Source: Brevibacillus reuszeri (lineage in GTDB: Bacteria > Bacillota > Bacilli > Brevibacillales > Brevibacillaceae). Taken from it: a DNA stretch of 64,000 bases. The stretch spans positions 904,017 through 968,016 of the forward strand of contig NZ_LGIQ01000011.1 of the NCBI RefSeq assembly GCF_001187725.1, given 5' to 3'. The position numbers and the translations under genes were made by a program. A model generated the notes under the pieces. The model worked only from the letters and a program-made list of their open reading frames with translations. It was not told the DNA's origin and searched no databases. Shown here in pieces: positions 16,049-24,637 of the stretch; positions within the stretch are counted from its first letter, which is position 1; each line of letters opens with the position of its first letter.

Positions 16049-16074
16049 TCTAGCAAGCCTAGCCTTTCCGTCCA

Positions 16075-16755
16075 TCACCCGATCTGTTGAAATCTGTTTC
16101 CGTACATGGCCCGTGCCATTTTCAGTACCGCGCTTCGCTTGATCTCGTAGTAACGCTGCCGGGAAACGCCGATCTCTTTGGCAATCAGGTTGTTTTTGTC
16201 TCCGTCCAAAAGCGCTTCGACGATCAAACGCTCCTGCTCACCCGGAATTGTTTCCACAGCCTTGTTGATCCGCTCGATTTTCTCCTGGAGATTTTGCAGC
16301 CTTTTCCACTTGCGTTCCCGGCGCACTACTTCTGCATGAGTCTTGTCTCCATTGCTCCCTTTTCCCTTTGGCAATGCTGCTTCCAGACCGTACTGTCCGA
16401 CCATCCCCTCACCTGCTTCACGCAAATAGCGCTGGATGCGAACAACCTCGATCAGCATGTAATGATAGTCGCGAATTTCATCCTCGGTTTTCTGGACAAT
16501 CTCCAGAGTTGGCTCTTCTTCGTTCACACGACTAAAGCTATCTGTTTTCATGTATGGGACTCGCTGTTTCTCCGGCGCGCTCTCTGTTCGCTTTTGATCC
16601 TGCATGTACTTGTCCCACTCCGGGCAAGCTTCTATTTTTCCAACATGCTTATCATGGACCTGGCAATGGGATTTTTTCCCCCAGCACGTAGCCGGACATC
16701 CTTCACATACCGCTTCCATTAGTACATCCTTACTGAGCAGTGTCGCTTGTGCCAT
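16075..16755 (-). CDS. Phage late-gene regulator (ArpU/Xpf-like, sigma-70 region-4-type HTH)
   Basis: A 226-residue protein with ATG behind AAGGAGG. The N-terminal 45 residues hold six cysteines and two histidines (CEGCPATCWGKKSHC, ending with ACPEW), possibly a metal site. The middle is helical and charged (RRERKWKRLQNLQEKIERI). The C-terminus has the sigma-like HTH of late phage regulators: EQERLIVEALLDGDKN, then AKEIGVSRQRYYEIKRSAVLKMA. In PBSX-like prophages a protein of this kind (Xpf) turns on late transcription. A perfect LexA box stands before the gene. It is the obvious candidate to activate promoters A-C, which is inference. Confidence 0.78.
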   Translation of the reverse strand: MAQATLLSKDVLMEAVCEGCPATCWGKKSHCQVHDKHVGKIEACPEWDKYMQDQKRTESAPEKQRVPYMKTDSFSRVNEEEPTLEIVQKTEDEIRDYHYMLIEVVRIQRYLREAGEGMVGQYGLEAALPKGKGSNGDKTHAEVVRRERKWKRLQNLQEKIERINKAVETIPGEQERLIVEALLDGDKNNLIAKEIGVSRQRYYEIKRSAVLKMARAMYGNRFQQIG

Positions 16756-16808
16756 TGCAATTCCTCCTTATTAAAGCATCTATCGGGTATTCCATGTATC
16801 GTATGAAA

Positions 16809-16822
16809 GGAACGTTTGTTCG
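16809..16822 (-). promoter_or_regulatory. LexA (SOS) box
   Basis: On the minus strand CGAACAAACGTTCC matches the Bacillus LexA consensus CGAACRNRYGTTYC at every position. It lies 54 bases before the regulator start, next to a possible promoter (TTGATC about 16856-16861 and TACTAA 18 bases on), where bound LexA would block transcription. Confidence 0.85.
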
Positions 16823-16924
16823 TATTATTAGTACAAGTATCTCATACTAACGATCAATGTTCAAGATATTTCTACCATTTCTTTGCAAAAATACAAGGAG
16901 GTGCAACAAATACCCAAAAGACAC

Positions 16925-16972
16925 AAAAAAGAGCCAGTACCCCTGTCTTTCAACAGAAGCTCTGACTCTGTT
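16925..16972 (-). terminator. Terminator of the DinB-like gene
   Basis: On the minus strand AGAGTCAG ... CTGGCTCT closes a long stem that also pairs CTGT with ACAG, followed by six T. Confidence 0.75.
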
Positions 16973-16994
16973 CTTCTTTTTATGAGTGCGCTAA

Positions 16995-17471
16995 TTAGTC
17001 CCAGATATTCGGACATTCGATTCTCATCGTGCGCATATAATCCAACAGCTGCCCGGTATGGACGGATTCATGATAAGCGATACGCAGAAGCATGTCCCCC
17101 AAAGTACGAACATACCCCACCTCGGAACGATCAATCCGAATGCTTTCCAGATCGCTTTTCGTCAATGTTTTCACGTATTTCAAAAACTCTTCACGAAATG
17201 GCGCGGCAAACCGCAAATCCTCGTCCACTGTCGTAAATTCCTTTGTTTCAAAAGGATTGGGAATGGCTGATAATGCTGCACTGCCTCGATGGATCAGAAT
17301 CTGATGATAAAGAAATTCTCCCTCGATTACATGACGAATCATTTCTGCACACGTAAATGCTTTATCATCCGGTTTCCAGTTCAACAGGTCGCTCGGAATG
17401 CTTCTCCACACCTTGATGCTTCTACGTCTGACTTCCTCAAAGTTCAAAATAAGCAGGTCATTCTCATTCAT
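16995..17471 (-). CDS. DinB-like (DUF664/YfiT-type) putative metal-dependent protein
   Basis: A 158-residue protein with ATG behind AGGAGGGAATGGC. It has the four-helix DinB pattern, with histidines expected to bind a metal in the second helix (AEMIRHVIEGE) and in the pair AYHESVHTGQLLDYMR. The family includes small-molecule thiol-dependent transferases and many proteins without known activity; the name comes from a DNA-damage-inducible Bacillus gene. No LexA box was found before it. A terminator follows and the glycosylase gene precedes it by 30 bases, so they may be one operon. Confidence 0.8.
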   Translation of the reverse strand: MNENDLLILNFEEVRRRSIKVWRSIPSDLLNWKPDDKAFTCAEMIRHVIEGEFLYHQILIHRGSAALSAIPNPFETKEFTTVDEDLRFAAPFREEFLKYVKTLTKSDLESIRIDRSEVGYVRTLGDMLLRIAYHESVHTGQLLDYMRTMRIECPNIWD

Positions 17472-17501
17472 GCCATTCCCTCCTCTCTATTCTCGCACTT
17501 C

Positions 17502-18056
17502 CTATTGTTGATAGCAGTCGCATGTTGCGACATGATCGTTCACCATGCCGACTGCCTGCATAAAGGCATAGCATATCGTTGTACCCACAAAGGTAAAGCC
17601 ACGCTTTTTCAAATCCTTGCTGAGCTTGTCACTGGTCTCGGTGGAGGCCGGTACGTCCTTCATTTCCTGAAAATGATTGTGAATTGGTTTGCCGCCTACG
17701 AATGACCAGATGTAGCTGCTAAAAGAGCCAAATTCCTCGACGACCTTAAAATAAGCTTTGGCATTCGTGACGACCGCTCGAACCTTTAAACGATTGCGCA
17801 CAATCCCCTCATCCTGTAGCAATTCCTCAATTTTTTGCTCATCGTAGTGAATAATCCTTTCCGGATCAAATTGATCAAACGCCCGTCGGTAGTTCTCTCT
17901 TTTTTTCAAAATGGTATACCAGCTCAATCCAGCTTGTGCACCTTCTAAATTCAAAAATTCAAAGAGGAGACGATCGTCGTAAATGGGCACGCCCCATTCA
18001 TTGTCATGATAATCCATATATAAAGGGTCTTGATTTACCCAGCCGCAGCGATTCAT
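17502..18056 (-). CDS. tag: 3-methyladenine DNA glycosylase I
   Basis: A 184-residue protein. The start is the ATG giving MNRCGWVNQDPLYMDYHD, nine bases after GGAGGG. The Tag signature is clear: RCGWV with the first zinc cysteine, YHDNEWGVP, an ILKKRENYRRAF segment and the final YAFMQAVGMVNDH..CDC with further zinc ligands. The enzyme removes N3-methyladenine from alkylated DNA by hydrolysing the glycosidic bond. The length (about 185) is normal. It lies upstream of the DinB-like gene in the same orientation. Confidence 0.95.
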   Translation of the reverse strand: MNRCGWVNQDPLYMDYHDNEWGVPIYDDRLLFEFLNLEGAQAGLSWYTILKKRENYRRAFDQFDPERIIHYDEQKIEELLQDEGIVRNRLKVRAVVTNAKAYFKVVEEFGSFSSYIWSFVGGKPIHNHFQEMKDVPASTETSDKLSKDLKKRGFTFVGTTICYAFMQAVGMVNDHVATCDCYQQ

Positions 18057-18157
18057 TCGAAACATCCCTCCCGTCAATTACGAACATATATTCTTATTTA
18101 GATCATATACAAACTTTGTCTATTCTGCAAGTTTTTCTAGTAAGTCTTTTGGCTAAC

Positions 18158-18184
18158 AAAAAAAGACCCCAGACGTCTGAGGTC
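18158..18184 (-). terminator. Terminator of the methionine aminopeptidase gene
   Basis: On the minus strand GACCTCAGACGTCTGGGGTC is a near-perfect palindrome followed by seven T. Confidence 0.85.
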
Positions 18185-18205
18185 CCTTCCTATTTCATGC
18201 GATCA

Positions 18206-18949
18206 TCAAGCTGTTAAAATGATCGGTTTGTCTTTTGTTATGACAATCGTATGCTCATATTGCGCGACGTAGCTCTTGTCCGGTGTTACCAGCGCCCAGC
18301 CGTCCCGTCCATCATCGACGTACTCGGTTCCGGTGGAAATGAACGTTTCTACTGCCAGAACTAGCCCCTCTGTTAACAAGCGCTTATCCATCTTGTCGTA
18401 GTAATTCAGGATATGATCAGGCTCCTCATGAAGACTTTTTCCAATGCCATGACCTGTCAAATTCTTCACTACCGTAAAGCCATTTTTCCGCGCTTCATTA
18501 TGAACAATACGTCCGATCTGACTCATTTTTGAGCCTGCCTTGGCTGATTCAAGCGCTTTGTGCAGCGAGTCTTCAGCGCATTTGCACAACGATTGCTTCC
18601 TTTCATCGGCTGCCCCCACGACAATTGAAGCTCCCGTATCCGCATAGTATCCGTCCAGCTCAGCAGATACATCTACATTGATGACATCGCCTTCCTTGAG
18701 CACAGTACCATCCGGAATCCCGTGTGCGACTACATGATTCACACTGATGCAGGTGTAGCCAGGAAAATTGTACTCTTTACGCGGTGCTGATTTGGCACCA
18801 TGCTGCTCCAATATTTGCTGACCGATCTGATCCAATTCTTTCGTCGTCATACCGACTCGCACTGCCTTGATCATGGTTTCCCGCGCTTCAGCCACAATTC
18901 TCCCAATGCGTTGCAAGCTAATTAAATCCTGTTCATTTTGAATGGACAT
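18206..18949 (-). CDS. map: Type I methionine aminopeptidase
   Basis: A 247-residue protein with ATG behind GAGGAGG. The metal-binding residues are present: D in NVDVSAELDGYYADTG (two aspartates), H in LTGHGIGKSLHEEP, and glutamates in LAVETF and AQYEHT. The substrate histidine is in VAHGIPDGT. It removes the initiator methionine from new proteins. Bacillus relatives have one such gene in the ribosomal-protein region and a second elsewhere; this copy is alone with its own terminator and so resembles the second type (YflG). There is no N-terminal extension. Confidence 0.93.
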   Translation of the reverse strand: MSIQNEQDLISLQRIGRIVAEARETMIKAVRVGMTTKELDQIGQQILEQHGAKSAPRKEYNFPGYTCISVNHVVAHGIPDGTVLKEGDVINVDVSAELDGYYADTGASIVVGAADERKQSLCKCAEDSLHKALESAKAGSKMSQIGRIVHNEARKNGFTVVKNLTGHGIGKSLHEEPDHILNYYDKMDKRLLTEGLVLAVETFISTGTEYVDDGRDGWALVTPDKSYVAQYEHTIVITKDKPIILTA

Positions 18950-19020
18950 TTACATACCTCCTCGACAAATGAATATATACCCTCTTATATACAAAAACGA
19001 CTATGATTGCAACTCCATTG

Positions 19021-19686
19021 TTACCTCGGATCGCTGTTCTCAAGGATTATCATCGCGTTTCGAATGTGCTTCATTGTTTTATCTACCGCTTCCTCTGGGT
19101 CCATCTCTCTGCGTTTATTTAATATTGTAGTCAGCATGCCTTCCCACATGAGGACAGTCATTTCATTCACATCGGCAATCGTCTGATCATCGAGCTCCCG
19201 TTCCTTTTTCGCGAGCTTCAAAAGCGCCAAGCTGCGAGAGGTCAGATCAGGATTGTACAGCAGCGGCTTGATCTCCTCGGTCAATCCAATCAAATCGCTG
19301 GAGTAAATGGAGAAATAGTGCGCCAAAATATCCTCTGGCTTCTTTCCCAAATCCGCGATGAACAGGGCGTGATAGATCTGAGGCTGGGCAAAAGAATGCT
19401 TGCAAAAGCACTCCCAGCTCAAAACGTATTTCTCCAAATACGTCTGTCCCCGCTCCAAATAGTCAGGAAGCTCTTGCAAGTATCCCGTTGCAAATCGCAT
19501 CGAAGCGAAAAAAATCAGGTGAGACAGCTCTTCAAAATAGTTATAAATCGTAGAGCCTGTATATCCCGCCTTTTGTCCAATTTTTCTGGCACTGACCTGC
19601 TCGATTCCTTCCTCTTCGATAATCTCGACGGTTGCATCCACAAAATACTGGAGCATGCGCTTGATTTGCAGCTGACTTCTCGCCAT
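19021..19686 (-). CDS. TetR-family transcriptional regulator
   Basis: A 221-residue protein with ATG behind AAAGGACGGGA. Residues 8-55 hold the TetR-type HTH (TVEIIEEEGIEQVSARKIGQ, then TGSTIYNYFEELSHL). The remaining helical part would bind a ligand, and no known ligand class is evident. The gene stands 71 bases upstream of map, and no terminator separates them, so they may be partly co-transcribed. Its target is not clear from context. Confidence 0.88.
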   Translation of the reverse strand: MARSQLQIKRMLQYFVDATVEIIEEEGIEQVSARKIGQKAGYTGSTIYNYFEELSHLIFFASMRFATGYLQELPDYLERGQTYLEKYVLSWECFCKHSFAQPQIYHALFIADLGKKPEDILAHYFSIYSSDLIGLTEEIKPLLYNPDLTSRSLALLKLAKKERELDDQTIADVNEMTVLMWEGMLTTILNKRREMDPEEAVDKTMKHIRNAMIILENSDPR

Positions 19687-19755
19687 CCCATTCCCGTCCT
19701 TTTCGTAGTCTTGTCCATCATTATACCTTTTTACAATTGGGATTGTTTAGGGGTA

Positions 19756-19792
19756 CAAAAAAGAACCCCAGCCTTTGTACTGCGGTTCTTGT
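19756..19792 (-). terminator. Terminator of the alpha/beta hydrolase gene
   Basis: On the minus strand AAGAACCGCAG ... CTGGGGTTCTT is followed by six T, 34 bases after the hydrolase stop. Confidence 0.82.
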
Positions 19793-19825
19793 GCATCATT
19801 GTTCCATGATTATCCCATCAAGCCA

Positions 19826-20641
19826 TCAGGCTAAATTCATCGTGTATACGTGCTGCTTACGCTTAGCCTGCTTTTGAATAAACCCAATCGAAATACGATT
19901 AAACTCGTCAGGCTGGTCCACATTGACGACATGACCGGAATTCGCCACCAGACTCAGCTCTGCGTACTTGCGCTGACTTACCCGCGTCTGCACAGAAGGC
20001 AAAAACATGTAGTCCTCGTCGCCCATGATGAAGATCGTTGGTATCGGAGGCTCTTTTGCCAGCAGTACATTCAGGAAGGAATTGACGCCTCTCGTCAGCT
20101 TAAACCATCTTTTAAATTCCTTTTGGCATAGCTTTTTCGCTTCTCTGACAAATAGCGAGCGAGATTCACGATGTCTTTCGCTCGGCATGATCACCCAAGC
20201 AAACAAGCGGTAAAGCCACATGTACGGAACGATATGTTTGACCAGATTCCCCAGCGTAATCAACATTTGCGAACGGAAATTAAGTCTGGTCACAGCTCCT
20301 GCCAAAACCATGGAGCGGATCTTTTCCGGCTCCTTTTCAGCAATCATCTGAACAATGATCGTACCAAGCGATATGCCTACAAAATGAGTCGATGTAATAC
20401 GCAGATGATTCAGAACATCAATGACATCTCTGCTTACATCCGCAAAGGTATAGTCCTTGAACAGCTTGCGCTTGATGTTTTTTGATTTGCCATGCCCGCG
20501 CAGATCGACGAGGAGAATATTGAAATTCTCTTTGTAGGATTTGATCTGTTTATACCAAATGGATGAGCTTCCCCCTGCCCCATGAACAAAGGTGACCCAT
20601 TCATTATTTTCACCACGTATGTATGTCTTATAATGAATCAC
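19826..20641 (-). CDS. Alpha/beta hydrolase
   Basis: A 271-residue protein starting with GTG behind GAGGGGGAATATAA. The fold is clear: oxyanion strand FVHGAGGSSSIW, DLRGHGKS, nucleophile elbow VGISLGT with the serine, acid in FIMGDEDYMF and histidine in NSGHVVNVDQP. The cap between is basic and aromatic (MLITLGNLVKHIVPYMWLYRL), which suggests a lipophilic substrate. No signal peptide. The gene stands alone between terminators, and the substrate cannot be predicted. Confidence 0.88.
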   Translation of the reverse strand: MIHYKTYIRGENNEWVTFVHGAGGSSSIWYKQIKSYKENFNILLVDLRGHGKSKNIKRKLFKDYTFADVSRDVIDVLNHLRITSTHFVGISLGTIIVQMIAEKEPEKIRSMVLAGAVTRLNFRSQMLITLGNLVKHIVPYMWLYRLFAWVIMPSERHRESRSLFVREAKKLCQKEFKRWFKLTRGVNSFLNVLLAKEPPIPTIFIMGDEDYMFLPSVQTRVSQRKYAELSLVANSGHVVNVDQPDEFNRISIGFIQKQAKRKQHVYTMNLA

Positions 20642-20719
20642 TTATATTCCCCCTCACCGTATTATATCGGAGGGATGTCAAGAGTGAAAGTGTTACCATA
20701 TTATTGAAAAAACGACGAA

Positions 20720-20751
20720 GAAAAAGACCGCCAAAGCTCTCATTGACGGCC
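20720..20751 (-). terminator. Terminator of the ribose-type ABC operon
   Basis: On the minus strand GCCGTCA ... TGGCGGTC with a ten-base loop is followed by five T, 28 bases after the permease stop. Confidence 0.65.
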
Positions 20752-20778
20752 CATCTCTCTTTCACTATAAGAAGCCTG

Positions 20779-21777
20779 CTACGCCTTTCTTTTCCGACGC
20801 AGCTGGTAATACGTGACGGCCAATGCCAGCGCAAGCACGGTCCCTTTGATAATATCGTACGCATAATAAGGTAGATTCAGCATCGTCATACCATTGAGCA
20901 GGACCCCGATGAGAATCGCTCCAACGAAGGTACCAAAAACGTTTGGCTTACCTGCACCAAAGACGGAGAATCCGACGAACGCCGCAGCTACCGCATCCAT
21001 CAGCATCGAACCGCCACTGCTTACTTGTCCGGTACCGATCCGTGCTGCGAGTAGCATTCCACCCAGCCCCGCGAATAAGGCAGACAGTACATACGCCAGT
21101 GTCCGATAGCGATTCACTGGAATACCGGACAAGCGCGCGGCTTCCAGATTGCCCCCTGTCATGTACAGCATCCGTCCCTGTCTCGTATACGTTAAATATA
21201 CATGGGTAATCACAACAAGCAAAAACGTTAATATAACAGGAACGGGCAGCGAAAGGATTTTCCCCTGACCCAGCCAGAGGAACCATTCGTCGAATTTTCC
21301 AGGCGCTGTTGTTCCATCAGTCATCGGCATGTTTGCGTAAATCGAATACCCTTTGGAATACGTCATATGAATACCGTTTACAATGTACAGCATCGCCAGG
21401 GTGGCAAGCAGATCAGGAATCCGAATCTTTACAACCAGGAAAGCATTGATCAAGCCAACCAGCAGGCTGAGGGCAATCGGAATGACCAATGTTGCAAACA
21501 CGCCCTGCTCATACCACACCATCATGGACGCGGATACGACAGTCGTCAGAGAAACTGTCGAGCCTACGGAAAGGTCGAAGCCCCCAACGATAAGCGAGAA
21601 AGTAACCCCAATCGCTACAAACGTCACAATCGAAATCGAACGAAGGATATCAGTGATGTTGTCATACGTAAAGAAGTACGGGTTGGTGAGGCTGAATAGC
21701 AGCATGACGATGACGATAACTGAGACCGTACCGTATTTATAAACAAAATCAAACAAGCTAAATTTCTTTCCTTCCAC
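20779..21777 (-). CDS. Ribose-type ABC transporter permease (RbsC family)
   Basis: A 332-residue membrane protein. GTG start eight bases after GGAGG and one base after the ATPase stop; an ATG seven codons earlier overlaps the ATPase gene. About nine hydrophobic segments are visible. The family stretches are present: FDLSVGSTVSLTTVVSA, GNLEAARLSGIPVNRYR and MLLAARIGTGQVSSGGSMLMDAVAAAFVG. The permease forms the channel of a high-affinity pentose/hexose-type importer with the ATPase and binding protein encoded upstream. The operon starts at a SAM-I riboswitch, so an ordinary sugar is an unlikely substrate. Confidence 0.9.
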   Translation of the reverse strand: MEGKKFSLFDFVYKYGTVSVIVIVMLLFSLTNPYFFTYDNITDILRSISIVTFVAIGVTFSLIVGGFDLSVGSTVSLTTVVSASMMVWYEQGVFATLVIPIALSLLVGLINAFLVVKIRIPDLLATLAMLYIVNGIHMTYSKGYSIYANMPMTDGTTAPGKFDEWFLWLGQGKILSLPVPVILTFLLVVITHVYLTYTRQGRMLYMTGGNLEAARLSGIPVNRYRTLAYVLSALFAGLGGMLLAARIGTGQVSSGGSMLMDAVAAAFVGFSVFGAGKPNVFGTFVGAILIGVLLNGMTMLNLPYYAYDIIKGTVLALALAVTYYQLRRKRKA

Positions 21778-21778
21778 G

Positions 21779-23269
21779 CTACTCACCTCCGCTTGCATAA
21801 TACATAATCAGCTCTTGGGTCACCTCGTCACGACTCAGCTCTTTGACGATTTTCCCCTCAAACATGACGAGAATCCGGTCAGCAATCCCGATCACTTCCT
21901 GAAACTCGCAAGAAAAGTACAAAACTCCCTTTCCTTGCTCCGCCAGTTTCCCGATCAAACGATAAATGTCGCTCTTGGCGCCAATATCTACCCCTTTGGT
22001 CGGCTCATCGAACATAAAAATGCTTGAATCCGTGTTCAGCCATTTCCCGATTGCGACCTTTTGCTGATTTCCACCGCTGAGATGACCGACTAATTGGGCA
22101 ATATCTGCTGTTTTCACACCCAGCTTCTGCACCAAATCCTTCGCCTGTCTGGATTCGATTCCTTTACGGATAAAGCCAAGTGGTGAAAAGCTGGCCAAAG
22201 TGGCTACCGACAGGTTGTGGTTGACGGATTCCTCTACAAAAATCCCTTCCTTCCGTCTTTCCTCCGGCACAAGTACGATCCCTGCATCAACAGCATCCTT
22301 GGGAGAGGCCAATCTTACTTGCTTTCCCTTTAAGCTGATCTCCCCTGCCTCCATACTATCTGCCCCGAACAACAAGCGGGCAAGCTCTGTCTTCCCCGCT
22401 CCCACAAGTCCGACCACACCCACAATTTCGCCTTGCTTCACATGCAAATCGGCCCTGCGAACCTTGCCCCCTGCTACAGCCTTGGCCTCGAAAACGGTTT
22501 CCCCTATCGGCACCTCAACTTTGGGGAACTCCTCAGAAAAGCTTTTGCCCAGCATGTGCGAGATCACTTCATCCATGTTCGTCGCTGCTGTTTCTGTCGT
22601 AATGACGCCCTGACCGTCCCGCATGATGGTGATCCGATCACAGATTTCAAAAATCTCCGGCAATCGATGGGAAATATAAATGATTCCTACTCCGGCGCTT
22701 TTTAGCTGTGCGATGATTTGAAACAGCCGTTCACTTTCCTTGGTGCTTAAAGGCGCTGTCGGCTCGTCGAAAATGACGTATTTCGCTTTTTGGACTGTAG
22801 CGCGAGCAATCAAAATCAGCTGTTTTTCTGACAGGGTACATTGCTCCACCAGCATTTTTACAGGGATCGAAAACCCGAAGCCCTGCAAAATCCTTTCCGA
22901 CTCCGCGTACAAGCTCTGCCAGTTGATGAGTCCCTTTTTCTTGGACGATACAAGCTGATCCAGTAAGATATTTTCCGCCACGCTTAAATAGGGAACGAGT
23001 GCCGTATCGACCTCCTGGTATACACACTGGATTCCCAGCGCCTTGGCATCCTGTGGTGATTGAATCGTCACCTCTTGGCCATCTATGGAAATCGTTCCTC
23101 CATCTGCCTGATAAGCGCCTGTGAGAATTTTCATCAGCGTGCTTTTCCCCGCTCCATTCGCTCCGAGCAGCGCGTGAACCTCGCCAGCCTTTACTTCAAA
23201 CTGAACCGATCGAAGTGCCGGAACACCGGAGAATTGCTTTACGATCCCTTTCATATGCAAGGTAGACAT
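21779..23269 (-). CDS. Ribose-type ABC transporter ATPase, two nucleotide-binding domains (RbsA family)
   Basis: A 496-residue protein with ATG behind GGGAGGTG. It has two fused ATPase domains. The first has Walker A GANGAGKST and Walker B VIFDEPTAPLS, with a degenerate ABC signature (CTLSEKQ) as usual in RbsA. The second has GLVGAGKTELAR, signature LSGGNQQKVAIGKW and Walker B MFDEPTKGVD. It energises import by the permease. It follows the binding-protein gene after an intercistronic terminator, so it should be made at a lower level than the binding protein. Confidence 0.93.
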   Translation of the reverse strand: MSTLHMKGIVKQFSGVPALRSVQFEVKAGEVHALLGANGAGKSTLMKILTGAYQADGGTISIDGQEVTIQSPQDAKALGIQCVYQEVDTALVPYLSVAENILLDQLVSSKKKGLINWQSLYAESERILQGFGFSIPVKMLVEQCTLSEKQLILIARATVQKAKYVIFDEPTAPLSTKESERLFQIIAQLKSAGVGIIYISHRLPEIFEICDRITIMRDGQGVITTETAATNMDEVISHMLGKSFSEEFPKVEVPIGETVFEAKAVAGGKVRRADLHVKQGEIVGVVGLVGAGKTELARLLFGADSMEAGEISLKGKQVRLASPKDAVDAGIVLVPEERRKEGIFVEESVNHNLSVATLASFSPLGFIRKGIESRQAKDLVQKLGVKTADIAQLVGHLSGGNQQKVAIGKWLNTDSSIFMFDEPTKGVDIGAKSDIYRLIGKLAEQGKGVLYFSCEFQEVIGIADRILVMFEGKIVKELSRDEVTQELIMYYASGGE

Positions 23270-23297
23270 GTTTTACACCTCCCCCGGAATTTATGTT

Positions 23298-23350
23298 AAA
23301 AAAAACCTCTATCGCGGCCGGCTCACCAGGGAGCGACCGCGTTTTAGAGG
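23298..23350 (-). terminator. Intercistronic terminator between binding protein and ATPase
   Basis: On the minus strand CCTCTA AAA CGCGGTCG ... CGGCCGCG A TAGAGG forms a long stem followed by eight T, just after the binding-protein stop and 29 bases before the ATPase start. It probably acts as a partial stop that makes binding protein more abundant than the membrane parts. Confidence 0.78.
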
Positions 23351-23359
23351 ATCCTTGCT

Positions 23360-24361
23360 TTACTTGCCCCACTCGTTTACGTATTGGGACAGATCACCCA
23401 TCGTTACTTTTTTATCCTTTGGCAAGTCAGCTTGCTTTACGAGAACTGGGTTCAGCTTCACGCTGTCTGATACTTGCTCGCCTTTGATTTTTTGGAAAAC
23501 GGTTTGTGCATGGATGCGTCCGATGTTGGATGGATCAACCGCTGCGGTCGCTGCCCATGGAGAGTTTTCCTCTTGAATCAATTGCAAATCTTCATCGCTC
23601 AAATCGATTGCATATACTTTGATTTCGTTGCGTCCTGCTTGTTGAATGGCGCGTGTTGCACCTTTGGCGAATTCATCCCATGCTGCCCAAACTGCTGTGA
23701 TATCACCCTTGTTTGGATACTTTTTCAGAATCGCTTCCATCTGTGTTTGAGTGTCTAGCGCTGTATTGTTGGTTGCTGAACCGAACGCTGCAATTTCCTT
23801 GATATCCGGGTACTTTTTCTGGAATGCATCATACGTTACTTGACGTTTTTCCATTGGGGCAAAGCCAGCTACCCAAATTTTTACGATGTTTCCTTTGCCG
23901 TTCGTATCTGCTGCCAGCTGCTCCAGGCTCAGCTCAGCCAGCTTGTTGTCGTCCTGCTCGACTACCGGTACACCTGGCAATTTGATATCCGTGTCAAAGA
24001 GAACAACCGGAATTTTCTTATCAATGGCTTTTTGCGTCCCTTGTTGCAGCGCTTCTGCTGTACCGTGGTCGATCAGAATGCCATCAAAATGCTGGTTAAC
24101 AGCTGCATCAAGGTTGGAAGCCATTTTCGCCAGGTCAGTATCCGCGTTGAATACAGTCAATTGTCCGCCATTTTTCTCTACTTCAGTTTTTACACCGTTG
24201 ATGTATTGCGCTGAGAATGTACCTACGTTTTGACGCATGATCAGTGCGATTTTCTTTCCATTGTCACCAGACGCTCCACCTGCACCGCCACTTCCGCACG
24301 CCGTCAACACCACCGACAGTGCCAACACTACTGAGCTTACCAATCCGAGTTTCTTTTTCAT
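23360..24361 (-). CDS. Ribose-type ABC substrate-binding lipoprotein
   Basis: A 333-residue protein starting at MKKKLGLVSSVV, nine bases after GGGGG (a second ATG two codons earlier is also possible). The signal peptide ends in the lipobox LTACGS, so it is anchored outside the membrane. The periplasmic-binding-protein type I fold is seen in KKIALIMRQNVGTFSAQYI, FDGILIDHGTAEAL, PVVLFDTDI and DITAVWAAWDEFAKGATRA. First gene of the importer, directly after a SAM-I riboswitch. 5-methylthioribose, ribosylhomocysteine or an autoinducer-2-like compound are plausible ligands given SAM control; the ligand is inferred, not seen. Confidence 0.88.
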   Translation of the reverse strand: MKKKLGLVSSVVLALSVVLTACGSGGAGGASGDNGKKIALIMRQNVGTFSAQYINGVKTEVEKNGGQLTVFNADTDLAKMASNLDAAVNQHFDGILIDHGTAEALQQGTQKAIDKKIPVVLFDTDIKLPGVPVVEQDDNKLAELSLEQLAADTNGKGNIVKIWVAGFAPMEKRQVTYDAFQKKYPDIKEIAAFGSATNNTALDTQTQMEAILKKYPNKGDITAVWAAWDEFAKGATRAIQQAGRNEIKVYAIDLSDEDLQLIQEENSPWAATAAVDPSNIGRIHAQTVFQKIKGEQVSDSVKLNPVLVKQADLPKDKKVTMGDLSQYVNEWGK

Positions 24362-24417
24362 CTCCATAATCCCCCTTTTTTTCTTCCTTTTCCGCCTAAA
24401 GCTATGTGCGAAAGCAA

Positions 24418-24451
24418 CCAAAAAAGCCTCTTTCAACAGATGAAAGAGGCT
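24418..24451 (-). terminator. SAM riboswitch terminator (expression platform)
   Basis: On the minus strand AGCCTCTTTCA (24451-24441) pairs perfectly with TGAAAGAGGCT (24435-24425), followed by six T. Its first arm can instead pair with AAGAGGC at the 3' end of the aptamer, giving the antiterminator. Confidence 0.9.
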
Positions 24452-24471
24452 TCAATCAACAAGATTCCCGC

Positions 24472-24598
24472 CTCTTATCTGTCAGGTATCATCTACCTGT
24501 TGGAGTTAGCACCTTGGCTTGCAAGAGTTGAGAAACGTCTCACATGCTAGGTTGCCGGGCTTCATAGGGCCATTCCCTCAGCCTTCTCTGGATAAGAG
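24472..24598 (-). ncRNA. SAM-I (S-box) riboswitch aptamer
   Basis: On the minus strand the S-box core is plain: CTCTTATCCAGAG, then GGCTGAGGGA, GGCCCTATGAAGCCCGGCAA in one block, GGTGCTAACTCCAACAG and the closing GATAAGAG. S-box leaders switch off methionine/SAM genes when SAM binds. A terminator follows and the gene downstream is the ribose-type binding protein. Confidence 0.95.
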
Positions 24599-24637
24599 TT
24601 GTACTTATATTCAAAACGTTTGTATTAGTATATACAG

